Positions 23,001 to 34,287 of a stretch of 64,000 bases of DNA are shown here, in pieces; positions within the stretch are counted from its first letter, which is position 1, and each line of letters starts with the position of its first letter. Location: positions 50,821,848 through 50,885,847 of the forward strand of contig OY720639.1 of the NCBI GenBank assembly GCA_963169105.1, written 5' to 3'. This stretch comes from Ceriagrion tenellum. Its lineage: Eukaryota > Arthropoda > Insecta > Odonata > Coenagrionidae. Made by a program: the position numbers and the translations under genes. The notes under the pieces were generated by a model. The model was not told the origin of the DNA and did no database searches. It saw only the letters and a list, made by a program, of their open reading frames with translations.

Positions 23001-25962
23001 AAAAAAGACCAGACTAGGTGCACAATATGCAAACCACTTGACGGAACTAAATGAGCCAAGTTGTACCATTTAGTGGCATCCAATAGCACTGTATCAATGC
23101 AAGGTGCATTGTTGTGTTGAACTATTACTTCAATACAGCAGCACTTGTACCAGCTTGCAGCAGCCAAGGGTGCCATTTTTGTCTCAGTCACAATAAAAGA
23201 TTAGGAGGAGCAACATGTATGCAATAAATTTTATTTCAAGCCAGGAAATAGTGCCACACAGATGTTTCAAATGCTTCAACAACCCATTTGAGATGGATCA
23301 ATGAGCAGGTCAGTGTTTTGACTGGAGCAGACCAGTCAAAACTGGGAGAATTTTGATTGACAAAGATTCTCTAAGTGGGCAACCATCCATGTTGACAGAC
23401 AACATTTAGGTTAACTTATTTCATGAATTGAGGCTAGCAAATCATGAATTTGCAATCAAGGAGGAACTAGTCCAAGAGGACAAACAGTCAACAGGAATTT
23501 TATGGTTATATAGAGATTAAGAAATGGAGTAAAGCAAAAGAGGCTAGAACACTGGCCGAATCAGAGCAGGTTGCTGCATCAATGCAACATGGTGGCTCAC
23601 ACCTCTGCTGCTGAGTGAATACCAGCCCAAAAACAAGACAAAGGAGATTCCCTCATCACCCTACTCCCCAGATGTAGCTTCAGCAGATTTTTACCTTAAT
23701 CTTAAGTTGAAATACTTCGAAAGGACGTCCATTTGACACAGCATCAAAAGAAATTGTACCAATGACTTGGAGAGCATTTCTTAAAATTCATCCACGTACA
23801 TTCTCTTCCATAGCACCAGCTGGAGCAAGACATTAATTTACAGTCTCCCTTATTTGCATTTTTTAGCTCAATGCTTCATTCTAAATCTTCAAAGTCGACA
23901 TGAATTACATGAATCAATCTTGTATTTTTGTGTATAATTTTATTGGAAAAATTTGCAATCACTTCTTTATGATGCGTAAACTACCAGAAGTGCACTCAGA
24001 TAAAGGCTAAGAAGCATTCAGAAAAGTGATCAAAAGGTGGAAGAAATTTAAGCAGCGAGTGGCCAGCTAAGGAGAGAACTCTGAAGTGGACAAATATGAA
24101 AAAGATGTACCTATTGGAATAAAGTTGCCAATCAAATATAGTCAAGTCCATTTTTGAGCACACCTATAAGCTTCTTGACAGAGTATCAAAACCTATTTCA
24201 TTAGTAGAATATTCAAGATTAAATAAAGTCAGCCTTACAACCTACAGTCGACTCATTTTAAAATGATGCCAATAATGTAACAGGAATGACTTCAGGGCCA
24301 ATAATTGAATAAATTCAGATAGCAGCATAATACATACACATTATAGCAAGGAAACGAAAATATGGAAAGCATTAATTTTAAAACCTCAGACATTTCAACC
24401 TGATACCTTAATTGCCGGCATCAAGAACATAGTTTGTTCCAGTTTGTTGAAGATAGGAGTAAAATATTTTCACTTACAACCTCATGAAACAGATGATCAA
24501 AGATATTCAGTAAGGGCCACTTTACACACTACATATTATGGCATGAATTTACCATAAAGAGCAGGTTCTATTTTCCACCGAGTCATTCATACAACTGCAC
24601 AATCATACAATTCACCACTTTTCAGTACTAATGTCTTCTAGCAATAGTTCATACAAGAGTACGTACTAACAAATGTACCTTATGAAGTGAACTTTGGTCT
24701 CCAACTACCAATGACTCTGAGGCATATATTAAGTCATTTAAACAAGTAAACTACCATGTGTCACTCGATCTAATCACACTACTGAACGATTAAATTATCT
24801 CAATATACCATTTTTCTCACTCCTCAACTCATAGTGTGAAAGTTTAGTATCTACTATTTGCTCTCCAACAATCAAATAGTAAAAAGATTAAAATAAAGAA
24901 ATAAGAATAAACTATAGCTTGAAAATAACATGAAAAAACTAAATGAACATTCAAACAGAATTATTACGATGAACCATGGAATTACTAGGGAAAATTTATT
25001 AAGACGATAAATTTCTCCTTACCCAACATCATCATACTCATACTCGTCCTCATAGCTGCTAAAAATGTCAGTGGCATTAATATTTACTGACAGACTCCCT
25101 TTCGGGTTTGTCCGCATCTGTAAACGCCTTTCATCTTGTTCCCTGCAATGACATACATGAAATTTCATAACAAATGTTGAAAGCTCCATAAAACACAAGG
25201 GCCATAGATAAATATCGGGTTCCTGGGATAAGTCGAGCCAAATGAGAAGTATATTTCGTCTACACTGGTCGATATTATACCTTAATACTACATAGTCAAT
25301 TTACAGCAATAACCAAAGGTAATTTATACCTGGCTAACCGCTCGAATTCTTCTCTTATTTCCTGAGGTGTTTTGGTTCTTTGTACAATTTCCCATCCTTC
25401 AGTCTGTAATCCTTTAACTCCAACACTATCATAAATAGCTCTTTGATGGGGGTCACTCAATACTAAAATAGAGGAAATAAATCATGGCAATATGATATTA
25501 ACTGATATCAACGAACATTTAATTGAAAAAATAAATTTGTTACTCTAAACACACACCCTCATATGCTCTCTTGGTCTTGTTAAACAATATTTCCGCCTCT
25601 TTCTTTTGAGAAGGGTCAAGGTGCTTGTCTGGATGATACACCCGGCTAAGCCGTCTGTATGCGACGGTAATTTCTTCATTTGTCGCCTACATAAAATTCA
25701 TACTTTTAAAAAATAAATTATAAGGAAGCCGAACACAGAAATGATTCAATACCACAAGTCTATTGCAGAATAACTATAATGGTAATAACAAGGAAATTCC
25801 AAAATTGAAACGAAGGGGAAGGTTTTACATTAAAAAGGATTTAAGGATAGTTCGGGAAGCAATACTTCATTAAATATTTCAGACTGTTACATTTCTCGGC
25901 ACGTTCAGGAACGCGTAATAGTTTTCCTCTATGAGCCTCGGATCTTCTCTCTCATCCTCCAT
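8053..25962 (-). CDS. DNAJC11: DnaJ homolog subfamily C member 11 (mitochondrial J-protein)
   Basis: Ten minus-strand exons join in phase: 25891-25962, 25557-25686, 25330-25462, 25023-25142, 22093-22427, 20274-20484, 18006-18122, 12090-12281, 8268-8583, 8053-8182. They encode about 585 residues (human about 559). The start is ATG 25962 (MEDEREDPRLIEENYYAFLN). The J domain spans about residues 14-80 with HPD at 42-44 (VYHPDKHLDP). A linker with acidic residues (SSYEDEYEYDDVG) leads to the long DNAJC11-specific region: SQSIEAPLTV, GRRGIRPAFMT, LGTQLDQQTMGYMTWRMG, FGIPHSFASISY, RASQTYSFPIHLSED. A hydrophobic stretch, SPVFYATVAPVVVWLVVKRL, follows, and the DUF3395-type C-terminus ends VIDVTVPLQCL, LPGFYDPCVGEEKS and LRIPKQ. 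In animals DNAJC11 associates with the mitochondrial MICOS/MIB complex and supports cristae; that role is carried over from the family. Exon 9 has a Ser/Gly then Glu-rich insertion (GARPSSGSSAISEEQ) absent from human. The final few codons lie in an unresolved exon. Confidence 0.95.
8706..8945 (-). repeat. Interspersed repeat copy, minus orientation
   Basis: Its reverse complement aligns by eye with 9440-9650. Shared stretches include (A/G)TCAAAGT..TCCTTC, GG(A/T)CCTTG.AT, AGAGTTT.T..CTCC and CATCAAC.CAGGACTT. It may be a piece of a retroelement, but I do not recognise a coding domain. Confidence 0.55.
9440..9650 (+). repeat. Interspersed repeat copy, plus orientation
   Basis: This is the partner of the copy at 8706-8945, about 500 bp apart and in opposite orientation, so a transcript through the region could fold back. 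The 89-codon open frame covering it (9373-9642) has no recognisable domain. Confidence 0.55.
10405..11719. mobile_element. Non-autonomous hAT-type element with 8-bp target duplication
   Basis: The left end begins TAGTGATGTGGTC(A)GGATTCGAT and the right end, reverse-complemented, begins AAGTGATGGGTCGAATCCAG. Flanks are CATAAAAG (10397-10404) and CATAACAG (11720-11727), a 7/8 match to an 8-bp duplication as hAT elements make. The ends share short CAAAT-type subterminal sequence. No transposase is visible in the 1.3-kb interior. Confidence 0.8.
12581..14040 (+). mobile_element. Candidate THAP-bearing transposon bounded by inverted TGACGTCA repeats
   Basis: GTGACGTCATTTTC at 12599-12612 recurs as its exact reverse complement at 14009-14022. 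The similarity continues outward (AAAC.AA..TGATT on the left against AAACGAAATCTGATT reverse-complemented on the right). A THAP domain lies 100 bp inside the left repeat. The layout suggests a P-like or other THAP-encoding DNA transposon that lost most of its transposase. The exact outer ends and target duplication are not resolved. Confidence 0.55.
12715..12900 (+). pseudogene. THAP zinc-finger domain exon with a nonsense codon
   Basis: The exon starts at ATG 12715 (MRSKEYRWCFVPQCSNTSVK). It shows the C2CH THAP pattern: Cys in YRWC, Cys in VPQC, then Cys in LYCCEDHF and the His of that motif. The conserved Trp expected after RRKKI is TAG (12829-12831), one base from TGG. Past the stop the frame continues (FQGAHRDFVLSKTNLYCCED) to a GTATGT donor at 12901. 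THAP domains bind DNA and occur in P-element-type transposases and in many arthropod genes. The stop makes it a pseudogene unless it is read through. Confidence 0.8.
14495..14640 (+). repeat. Fragment of a Tigger-like MITE family
   Basis: TGAAATCTGCCTCCATAGCC through TCAAGTGGTCACCTCCCTAA matches the left and middle parts of the complete copy at 34288-34472 (TGAAACCTGCCTCAGCAGCC ... GAATT.CCCACA...TGTAAATTT). The right end is missing or diverged. Confidence 0.65.
16940..17050 (-). repeat. tRNA-like SINE fragment
   Basis: On the minus strand the sequence reads TAGCTGGTCTAGCTGGCTAG (A-box-like), then GGGTCTGAGTCCCGACTGG (B-box-like), then a TGT/TTG-rich tail. The spacing fits a Pol III promoter. 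It does not fold as an intact tRNA by eye. Confidence 0.5.
18873..19097 (+). pseudogene. Possible remnant of a second THAP-type reading frame
   Basis: The frame begins MPEMRFLFMPQCTKEKGK, recalling the start of THAP domains (..F.PQC), and continues SLPKQFVCQKTI, recalling the LPSKFxCQ motif at their C-terminal end. The intervening Cys/His ligands are missing. A further open stretch follows at 19183-19440. The similarity is weak and could be chance. Confidence 0.3.
19808..19905 (-). repeat. tRNA-derived SINE fragment
   Basis: Read on the minus strand, TGGCAGTAGGGTAGCC (19868-19882 region) is followed about 30 bp later by ACGGGTTCAAATCTC (B box, 19828-19842). This is the normal order of a Pol III internal promoter. 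It has the general look of a tRNA-derived SINE head. Confidence 0.6.
20485..22092. other. DNAJC11 intron 5, no gene seen
   Basis: This is AT-rich intronic sequence. A few short GAATAGAT(G/C)TTTG repeats occur at 21421-21490. The 100-codon minus-strand frame at 21633-21935 shows no domain. Confidence 0.5.
22428..25022. other. DNAJC11 intron 4 contents
   Basis: It holds the mariner fossil at 22985-23860. The rest, including 23861-25022, is AT-rich with nothing recognisable. Confidence 0.5.
22985..23860 (+). pseudogene. Mariner-type transposase fossil
   Basis: Several pieces match mariner transposases across shifting frames: FYFKPGNSATQMFQML (N-terminal HTH), WSRPVKTGRILIDKDSLSGQ followed by PSMLTDN (the RSGRP-type linker), and IPSSPYSPDVASADFYLNLK followed by LKYFERTSI. 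The last is the conserved HPPYSPDLAPxDFxLFPKLK block with the third catalytic Asp. Many stops and frameshifts interrupt it. A possible left end, CAAGGTGTTTTAAAAAAAGA, begins near 22990; the right end was not located. Confidence 0.85.
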
Positions 25963-26149
25963 GCTCTTCAGCGCTCTATGGAATATTTGCCCAACTTGTT
26001 GACAGATGACACTACCGTTAGAAAACAGCTGAGATGTGAAAATCGATCAATCGGTGAGTGGGATTTTCGTATCTTACTACGCTAGGATCGTGATATCCTC
26101 CAACTCGCGGTTGAAATTCTGCAATAGCCTGAGAACGAATTGATAATGA

Positions 26150-26900
26150 GAGGTAATTATAGGTGCAGGAATGAGCTAGGCCATACATTTCATCCCCTGC
26201 TGACCGATAATCTCTCTCTGGTGGCGCTACAGCCCAGGGTGGGCCTTGACCTGCTGCACGATCACTTTCGAGCCATTACAGTCGGCAATCCTTGGCCGCC
26301 ATCCTCTAATTACCATCTTCTACAGATCGCACTACACTTGGTCTAGTCATAGGGCACCCCTGACTTCTTCGGTTGAGCAGCTTTCCATTTAGCATCCATT
26401 TCGGGATTTCCTCTTCAAGCATTCTCTGTACGAGTTCCAACCAGCGCACTCTCTGAGACTAGATTAACCTCCCTGTATTTTTTCTTTTAATTAGCTGTTC
26501 TATTTCCTTGTTGTGCCTTTACTCCTGTCATTTTGGTCATTCCCCTGACCATATATCCTGCGGAGACTCCATCTTTTGAAGGATGTGAGCAATCTCTTAT
26601 CCATCAGTGTCATTGTCCAAGCTTCAGAGCTACGTGTACAGGCCATACGAACGTTTGATACAGTTTTAAAAAAAGCATGACTTTGCCAATCAGTCTACTT
26701 CTGATGGTTTCAAATTGGCATAGTAAGCCTGGTTTTGACTCAGTCCGGGACACTTTTTTCTGAGATTGTCGCTGGTCAGTAATGGGCCAAGGTAATTAAT
26801 GCCCTTTATTTTTTGGTAGGTGTCTCCATCAATTTGTCAGGTCACTGAGTTCTCTTTAGTCCTTCTCTGTTAACATCATTCAATCCATTCATAGACATTC
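26150..26900 (-). mobile_element. Decayed non-LTR retrotransposon (LINE) 3' coding fragment
   Basis: On the minus strand, broken frames give VKTRLTMPI, SHAFFKTVSNVRMACT, SSEAWTMTLMDKRLLTSFKR, WSLRRIYGQG and LRECAGWNSY. This is the sequence order found after the reverse transcriptase core in many LINE ORF2 proteins (..YGSETWTLT...RLxxFERxxLRRIYG...). Stops and frameshifts are frequent. It lies just upstream of the DNAJC11 start on the same strand as DNAJC11. Confidence 0.75.
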
Positions 26901-27514
26901 ATGAAGATCAATTCATAAAATGGAGCTCACGCCTTGATGCAGTTTGATCTAAACTGACGACTTGTGAGTAAGATTGTCTTCCAACTCTGTCACTTGAGAT
27001 CTTGTACTTCTTTTATCATAGGAAAATGTGTATACAATGCCAACTTCCACTCAGTATTGTCATATGGTGTAACGTTCTCTAGAGGAATCAGCCTAAGCAT
27101 TGAATTTTTTAAACTACAAAATCAAGTCCTTGGAGTAATGTAAAACCTATCCTCAAGGGTGTCATGCCAAAAATCACTTGTTACACAATAACGACACTTC
27201 CTCCTCTGAATATACATGATTTGTGGTACCTACCTTGTTAAAAAAATTAAAAATGAAATAAAATGTACAACTCCATCATCAGTGATTTTCATCAGCACAA
27301 TAAAAAATATAAGGAGAGTACACGTTTTACCGAGAAGAGGTGAATTAAACGACAGGGGATCATATCACTATGATATTTGACTTTTTAAAAGCGTACCTTA
27401 TCACGTAAAAAATTTAACAGCTGTACCATTAATGAAACTAAACCTTTAAAAATTAATGCTTCAAACTTCCCTGTACTCAGGGGATGATTTTTTGAATCTT
27501 TGTATCTCCAGCAG

Positions 27515-29565
27515 ATCCCACACAGCACAAACGTCCGTGGGACGTCCCAGGGACCAGGGTATGTCCCAAAGTCATCCCGTGACTTAGCTCAGATGTTCAG
27601 GATGCATATGGGACGTCGCTGAAGCATCACTTGCAATTGCAAGCCGTGTGTCTAGTTTCCCAAATGCTTATTCAATATCAATAATAGTACCCATATTGTG
27701 GCCTAACGTGGCACGAAAATTGGTGTTATCTTATTTCTTTCAATCAAAGATCAAATTTCAAATTGCAATCAAGCAATATCTCTCAGAATACATTGCTTAT
27801 TTTGACTATCTGTCAAGAGGATGTGTTTGGAAATTGCTTTGCAGTCTGTCACTGTCTGTGATTATGTATGTAGTGTTGATTCCATTCACTGACTAGGACC
27901 CCAAAAATCACTCCACTCTCCACTCCACTCCACTCAATCCACTTTCCCTTGGTCTCACAGTCTCATGCTTTAAGGGCCCGGGTCAGGCTCAATCCGAGTG
28001 TGTACCTCTTCCCCCTAGGAAGGGGAAGAGAGGGAGGGCGGGAGGGTTCAATGGAGGGGAGGGAGGGGGGAGGGTTCAATGGTTTCCAGATGTGGAGAAC
28101 AAAACGGGAAGGACACTGGATGGCATTCTGCCGCTGTATTACTCAGAGGCCTCCGGAAGTTTTATCGGCGAAGACCGCCGAATTTGTGCTTCTAGAAGCT
28201 AGTTTACTTACAATACAGAGCGCGGAAGCCAGATTGTTTCCCTCCTTTTTGTTGTTGCAAATATTGCACTCTGAGTAAGTAACATTAGTTCAGTTAATCA
28301 CCGCCATACCATAATGTTGAATGCGGATATTTTCGTCTAGCAGATTGTAATTACTGTTTTTTGATGCTGAAGATTGAAAGTAATTACTGTTTTTATTTGA
28401 CTAAGCTCGTCCAATAAATGTTGTATGAATATAGAACACTTTGATAGGATGCCTTATTTTTATTTTACCAGAAAGTTTACCAGAGAAAGTTCACAAGAAG
28501 TTGGAAGTAGATCTTGTGCTTCATGTTAGAGTTAAGCTGGTATTGACATGTTGGTATTTATCGAGGATAAACTTTTGAAGTTGTGTCTTTTTTCACTCAA
28601 CTTTGTTTTCATGCACTCCGAAGCTCTATATGCTTCATCTTCTATTTGGTCAACTTCCCACGCCGGTATTGTAATATCACGGTCAGAGATAAAAAGTGTG
28701 GAGTAGTTCTCATTCACTGATTGACTTATTATATATTATGATGTAATCTTGTCGACCTACTTTTTATATAAATTTCAATGTAAAATTGACAAATCAGGTA
28801 GGTTAGAGTAGGCGTGTGGGTTTCGTAAAATTCACTTTTTTTTAACGTTAGTCGAACATTACATCCTAACAGTTTCTTCAAAATGAGAAAAAAAAGTTTG
28901 TATGGTTGGACATTGTAACGTGTTTCAAACCACATTGGTCTGAACGTTATACGAACATTATTCTAACGTTTATGTGCTGGTGGAGTATGATTTGTAATCT
29001 CAGGAGAAGTATTCAGTGCTCTTATGGACAGTGACAACTGGTTCGACCTTTGCCAAGGGAAAATTATCTATAATTTGATGTGCTTTACATTAGTTGATGT
29101 ATAATTTGTTGGGCTTTACATTAGTTTAACACTGTAGTTTAATTGTATTGATCTACTATTAAAACTTGTGAAATTCAGATTTTTATCTTAAGTAGTAATT
29201 TAACAGGAATACTATCATGTATTTTACACAAATAAATGCCTTAAATGTCAAAATTTGTTATTAATCCTGCAATTAACGGATGTGGATACACGAAGTTTAT
29301 GGTAAGGATAAGGACAGCAAGGTGAGGATGGTATTATTGCCCAGGGTGATCACATTTGATTTTAAGTGTGATCTCGGAGAATCCCAAGATGATACCCGAA
29401 ATGGTCCAAGGTCATGCGGTCATGGAACATCCTGGGGATGTCCCGCCGGGACGTAGGACGTCCCTTGGATGTCATTGGGACGTTGCAGGAGATTCCAGGG
29501 ACGTCCATGGGACCAGGCCTCGTCCCGGCGGGATGTCTCTCGGACGTCCCTATTCTGTGTGGGAT
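27515..29565. mobile_element. About 2-kb element: CCCACACAG termini and GGGACGTCCC words
   Basis: It begins ATCCCACACAGCAC (27515) and ends CTGTGTGGGAT (29565), an 11-bp perfect inverted pair. Just inside the left end (27530-27620) and the right end (29400-29555) are dense copies of quasi-palindromic words such as GGGACGTCCC, GGGATGTCCC, GGACGTCCC and their near variants. The 1.8 kb between has little of the word. It includes a G/A-rich run near 28020-28070 and a copy of another repeat (28838-28985). No transposase is seen. A clear target duplication was not found. Confidence 0.65.
28838..28985 (+). repeat. Repeat family with GAACATTA/TAACGTT words, copy 1
   Basis: Shared with 36640-36797: CATCC.AACA, A-rich AAGAAAA.TTT, GGACATT.T.AC.TGTT.CAAA, TTGGT..GAAC.TTA.AC and a common end GTGCTGGTGG. 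It lies inside the 27515-29565 element. Confidence 0.65.
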
Positions 29566-30065
29566 GAAACTAGTTGATTTCTTAAATATTTTGTACACTT
29601 TTTCTGGAAATTTTGTCCATTTTTCATGTACCCAACACATATTTAACTATTAACAAGTTGTTCTATGCTATGTATATAGGCTACAGAGCAATGAAAACTG
29701 TTACTATGTTGATACCTATGTTGTTGTTATGCTGGTATTACTCAAATTTATTTTTAGGCCTTTTCTGGCAGATTTTCTTTTAAAAAGGGCATAATTGCTC
29801 TCTGGGTCCACCAGCCTCCATGCAGTAATTGCAATATCATCAGCAAAGGTGCATATCTGAATCAACTTCTCAGACAAAATTTCTCATAAAAATTCGACTT
29901 CTTTGTGGCGAGCCTGGTTGAAGAGTACTACCAAAAGCCCATCTCACCTGCTGAACTCCTCACTAACCCTATTCTGTGCCTTTACTCTCGCCTTTGTATC
30001 ATCAAAGGTAAGCCCCACCAGCCTTGTTAGTTTTGGAGGGATTTGGGGCTGGTTTAGCTCTTAAA

Positions 30066-30605
30066 ATAACCATGGTAATTTTTATAAATTACCATGGTAT
30101 TTTACATAATTTACCTCAGCCCCAGAAAATTACCATAACTTTCAGTAATATTCACCTATGTCTCAGATATTGTTCATACAGATATGTATATTCCAAATAT
30201 GTTATTTTAAGCCAAACCAGTATATATTTCATGCATTCTTAGTCATAAATCAAGGCACGTAAATCTCATTTGTGGAATACTTTTACTTGTGGAATATGTA
30301 TTTCTGGGGCTATCATTTCATTGGTTTGAACTAAAGTTTCTTATGCCTAAAAAAAGAACACCAAATTGCATGTGGGCTGCCATATTTCTTTTGAAGTTCT
30401 CTCCAGTTCTAAATCATTAATGTTGCAAGGGTAATGGTTAGGACATTGTAACCCTTGAATTTGCTATTAGCTTTCCTAGCTAAGTCCTTCAATTGCTATC
30501 AAATGCAGAAAATTAATAAATTACTAGAAAATTATGGTTATGTTCGAAAATAACTGTAATTTACCATAGTAATTTACCCCAAATGAAAATTACGGTAATT
30601 TACTC
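30066..30605. repeat. Block of GTAATTTACC / TACCATGGTA quasi-palindromes
   Basis: ACCATGGTAATTTTTATAAATTACCATGGT at 30069-30098 is an almost perfect hairpin (quoted here as arms ACCATGGTAATTT and AAATTACCATGGT). The same word in both orientations recurs at about 30110 (AATTTACC), 30127 (AATTACC), 30549-30575 (GTAATTTACCATAGTAATTT then ACC) and 30588-30600 (AATTACGGTAATTTAC), with ordinary sequence between. Confidence 0.65.
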
Positions 30606-31829
30606 ATCTCTAACAACAACCACATGAAAAGAATATTGGAAGGAGAAATTAGTGAGAAGCATAATAGAGGAAGACCATGAATGGAATGCATCAAGCAAAT
30701 CATGAAGGACATCAAAATAAACATATATGTCAGAACAAAGAGGTTGACAGAGAGGGGAGTGGCCTGGAGAGTTGCTGCAAACCAATCTTCAGTTGAAGAC
30801 AGCTGATAATTATAACCCACCTTTTCATGAGTTCTAGTCTTGCATTTACATTTCACAGTTATTGGGTCAATTAGTGTGTCTGTTCAAAAAAATGGTGGAA
30901 AATCACCATATCAGTTAAAAGGTCATCTGCATTCTTTCATGATGAGGCTGTGAAGCACTGAGCATGAGATGTGATCTTATTGCTCATACATCAGGAGAGT
31001 ATCCAAAATTAAGTACACACCTGAATCATGGTTTAAAAGCCCTGGAGAGTATGCAACCCACACAAAAAGTCTATATGAGTGACTAGGGCTACATAGTTGC
31101 ATCTTATTATGCAGACTTTTTCTCAAATGACAGTCAACAGTATAATACAAGGTAAACCTATCCAGAACACCAGTTCATAACTCATGCATAATAGGACCCT
31201 TCACATATGTTTATTTAAAACTACAGGCCCTAACTACTATATATCACAGTGTATATGCACATACTTCCCCAATTTGATATACTTTGTCCAGAATATATTA
31301 TGTGGTCATGCATAAGGGAATGCCAATAGAATCAGACACTTGGAAATATATGATGAGTTTCATCTCTCCACTAGCCTAGTGTTAAAATAATGATTTACCT
31401 TCTGGCAAAGCCACAAAGACCCCATTTGATGCTGACCTTGAGCATGGAGTACCCTCCTATCAGCTTCCTTCCCATACTTTGCTTCCCCCCCCCCCCACAG
31501 TTCTCACTACTTCAGGAGCCTTCCACGTCATCATTAGAGATGTTTCTGTAAGACTCAAATGTTATGTAAGGCACTCTGCATGGCATGCAAGAGTCAGTCA
31601 GCAATCTCTGTCACTCTTGCTTTGGTAAAGCACAAAAAAATCTTGTGTGCAACTATTTTGGAGTTCTTCTAAAACCGAACAATGAATAAATTGGAAAGTA
31701 ACCAGGAGTCAAGACTTATCATTTAATCTGCTACCATTACCCTCTCCTATAGTGGTGACCCTGACGAATATGAAAACTTATGGTGTTTGTGTCAGTCGTT
31801 ACCACTTATGCCAGTGTTCGCACAACCTT

Positions 31830-32650
31830 TTTGCCCTCTCCTCAAACCCAGAACAACATCCACTCCTTGACCAACATTTATTCTTGGAAGGAGTGTGTGA
31901 GATTTTTTATTTAGATTTAGAGAGAGATATTTAAGACTCTGAATGATAAAATTATTCTGAAGGATTGGTGATAGTCTTTAATTTGAATCTGAGTGTTATA
32001 GGTTTCCCATAGATGAACTGTTTGGATCTGCATCTGCCATTATACGATATCACTGACTGCATCCATCTCCTGGGAGTATTATTTTGGAGATTTCTTTAAA
32101 ATTGGAAAATATGGTCAAGTTTTGAAAAGTAGGTCAGACTCATCTACCATGACACTATCAGCTAAATGTAGACACTTAAGAATCATTTCAAATTTATTCC
32201 TGGCATGGAATGTTGAATCAGCACTACCCCACAAACTATCTCATAACTCAAATACAGTTTTCTATTGGATTACATACCATAGCCTGATAAAAGCAACATA
32301 CCCACAGTTCAGTATATAGTCCTGACTGATATCGATGTTGTGAAAACCCTTTTACCCTGCATTATTATGTACATAATGCTGGAGTAATAGATTCAAAATG
32401 TCGGGGCTAAAGAACATAGGGAAGGAATCACAAGCCTGATTCATGGACTGGACAGTAAAGTCTTGTTGCAGTGAGCCTTGCCACTGAGTGAATTGGAGGA
32501 AAATGGATTTGCATCTTCTCTGGGCTATGCTTCCAAGGAATTTCCTCAAAAACAGCACGATCAGTCTTCCTGTGCCTTTTGGACATTTGTATGCATCGAA
32601 AGAAGTAGATGGACCACCTTTGACATCTTCTTCTATAGGCCATAAGAATC
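31830..32650 (-). pseudogene. piggyBac-type transposase fossil
   Basis: Minus-strand frames give SFPMFFSPDILNLLLQHYVH followed by NNAG (compare the FxxFFxxELxxxIVxxTNxYA start of piggyBac domains). Downstream come STFHARNKFEMILKCLHLAD followed by SVMVDESDLLFKT (the MSRxRFxxILRxLHFxD...DRLxKI block) and GRCRSKQFIYGKP (the GRxxFRQYxPxKP block). Stops and frame changes break it. The order and spacing of the three blocks match piggyBac transposases, so I am fairly sure of the family. Confidence 0.75.
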
Positions 32651-32984
32651 CTCCGTGACTATCTCATTAGCCAAAATAATCCATTGAAGACATGGTGGGT
32701 CGCCTGTCACCTCACTTTCTGACGCATTAGAAACTTCATCGGTGACAATACCATGCTATTCCAAAGTAGGTGTAAACATAATAATCCTGTGCACCAAATT
32801 CTTGTCAGTCTTATAATGATTATTGAGCCCATTCATTAAACATCGAAACAGACATAGTGCATTAATTAGAAGAAATTAAGAACCTACTATACAAGGTCAT
32901 GTTTTCACATTTACAAGTCATTAAATGTCGTCACAGTACTTACTTTTCAATTTAAGCCAACAGAAAAAATCTGAGCAATGAAAA

Positions 32985-33070
32985 TTATGACAACTACTAT
33001 GAGACATAGTGAAAACCCAGTGACAACTTATGACAACTACTGTGAGACATTGTGAACACCCAGTGACAAC
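32985..33070. repeat. 43-bp tandem duplication
   Basis: TTATGACAACTACT(A/G)TGAGAC ... CCCAGTGACAAC occurs at 32985-33027 and 33028-33070 with a few differences. Confidence 0.9.
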
Positions 33071-34287
33071 TTTAGTGGCTGAAGCAGTTCCTCAGAGTGT
33101 AAATCACAAATGCAATGCAGTAGAAGCAATATTTTATAAATGTAATATTTAACAAATGCATATGCATAATCCAAATCATCATCCTGAAATATGCAGAATC
33201 TATCTTGAGAAGCATGAGTGAAAACTTCAGTGACAAGCTCAAAAATGACAACTGGTGTCCCTGTCACAGATGAAACCAAGAGATGCGGTAGATAATGCAC
33301 AGATTGCAGAAAAAGTGAATTTTTAAAAATGTAGAAGTTTTGGCAACTCAAGTTGCCAATGGGCATTAATGGGTAACTGGGCAATGCTCAGAAGGTGGGG
33401 ATGTAAAATTTGGATATCCAGGAACTGCGAGTTTTTGAGGAAAGTTGGCAGGAGAGAGTAAACGGAGGTTTTGCACAGTGGGGTGAGGTTGGAAGAAATT
33501 TCCTGGATTGAGTTGATTCCTTCTCAATAGTAGTGTGGGTTCATGCATGATTTGGGGAGGCAACTTTTTATTCAGAGGTAGAGGCTACTACAGGTACACC
33601 TGCCCAATTTTCTATTATCTATCACGTCATTCATCCATCCACAAGTATGCATGAAAATTCAAACACCAGCCAATCCAAGCACATGGCAGCGAGTATGATA
33701 TGTGGCACTACAGGTATGTTTTAAGCATAAGAGAATTGTTTACATAATCACAATGCTGCAAAGAGTCAAAACAAAAATTACTGTGCATTAGGAGAAAAAT
33801 ATGGCTTAAAGAACCTTTATCCCATCACTCAAAATCTAACTGATATGAGACCTCATATGTAGGAAATGACTAGGTGACTTAGGCATTTGCAAGAGAAGGA
33901 TGTGCCATCATTGGCAAATTTCACACACTTGAATAATCATATTTGGTGACACGAACATACATTGGGTCTTCATCTGCAGAAAGAGTTGCACTGACACAGT
34001 TTTTCACCATGGTTCATAAATAAGAATTCAATTTTTCCCTAGGAACCAGGCCAAAGGTTCATAATTTCATAAATTTTATATATTTGAAACTTGATGTTTC
34101 TGAATAGCTCAATGTATTTAGCATAGGCTTTCAGTCAGGACCGGCTGTTTTGTTTCTTATTATCAAAACTTAGGATTCTATTTGAATCACAGTTTCAAAT
34201 ATCTACTGCACTTACTTGCGGAAAACTCATCTTATGATTTTAACTCCAATAAAAGCCTGTTTCAGCATTGATGGGTTTAAGGAGCTA

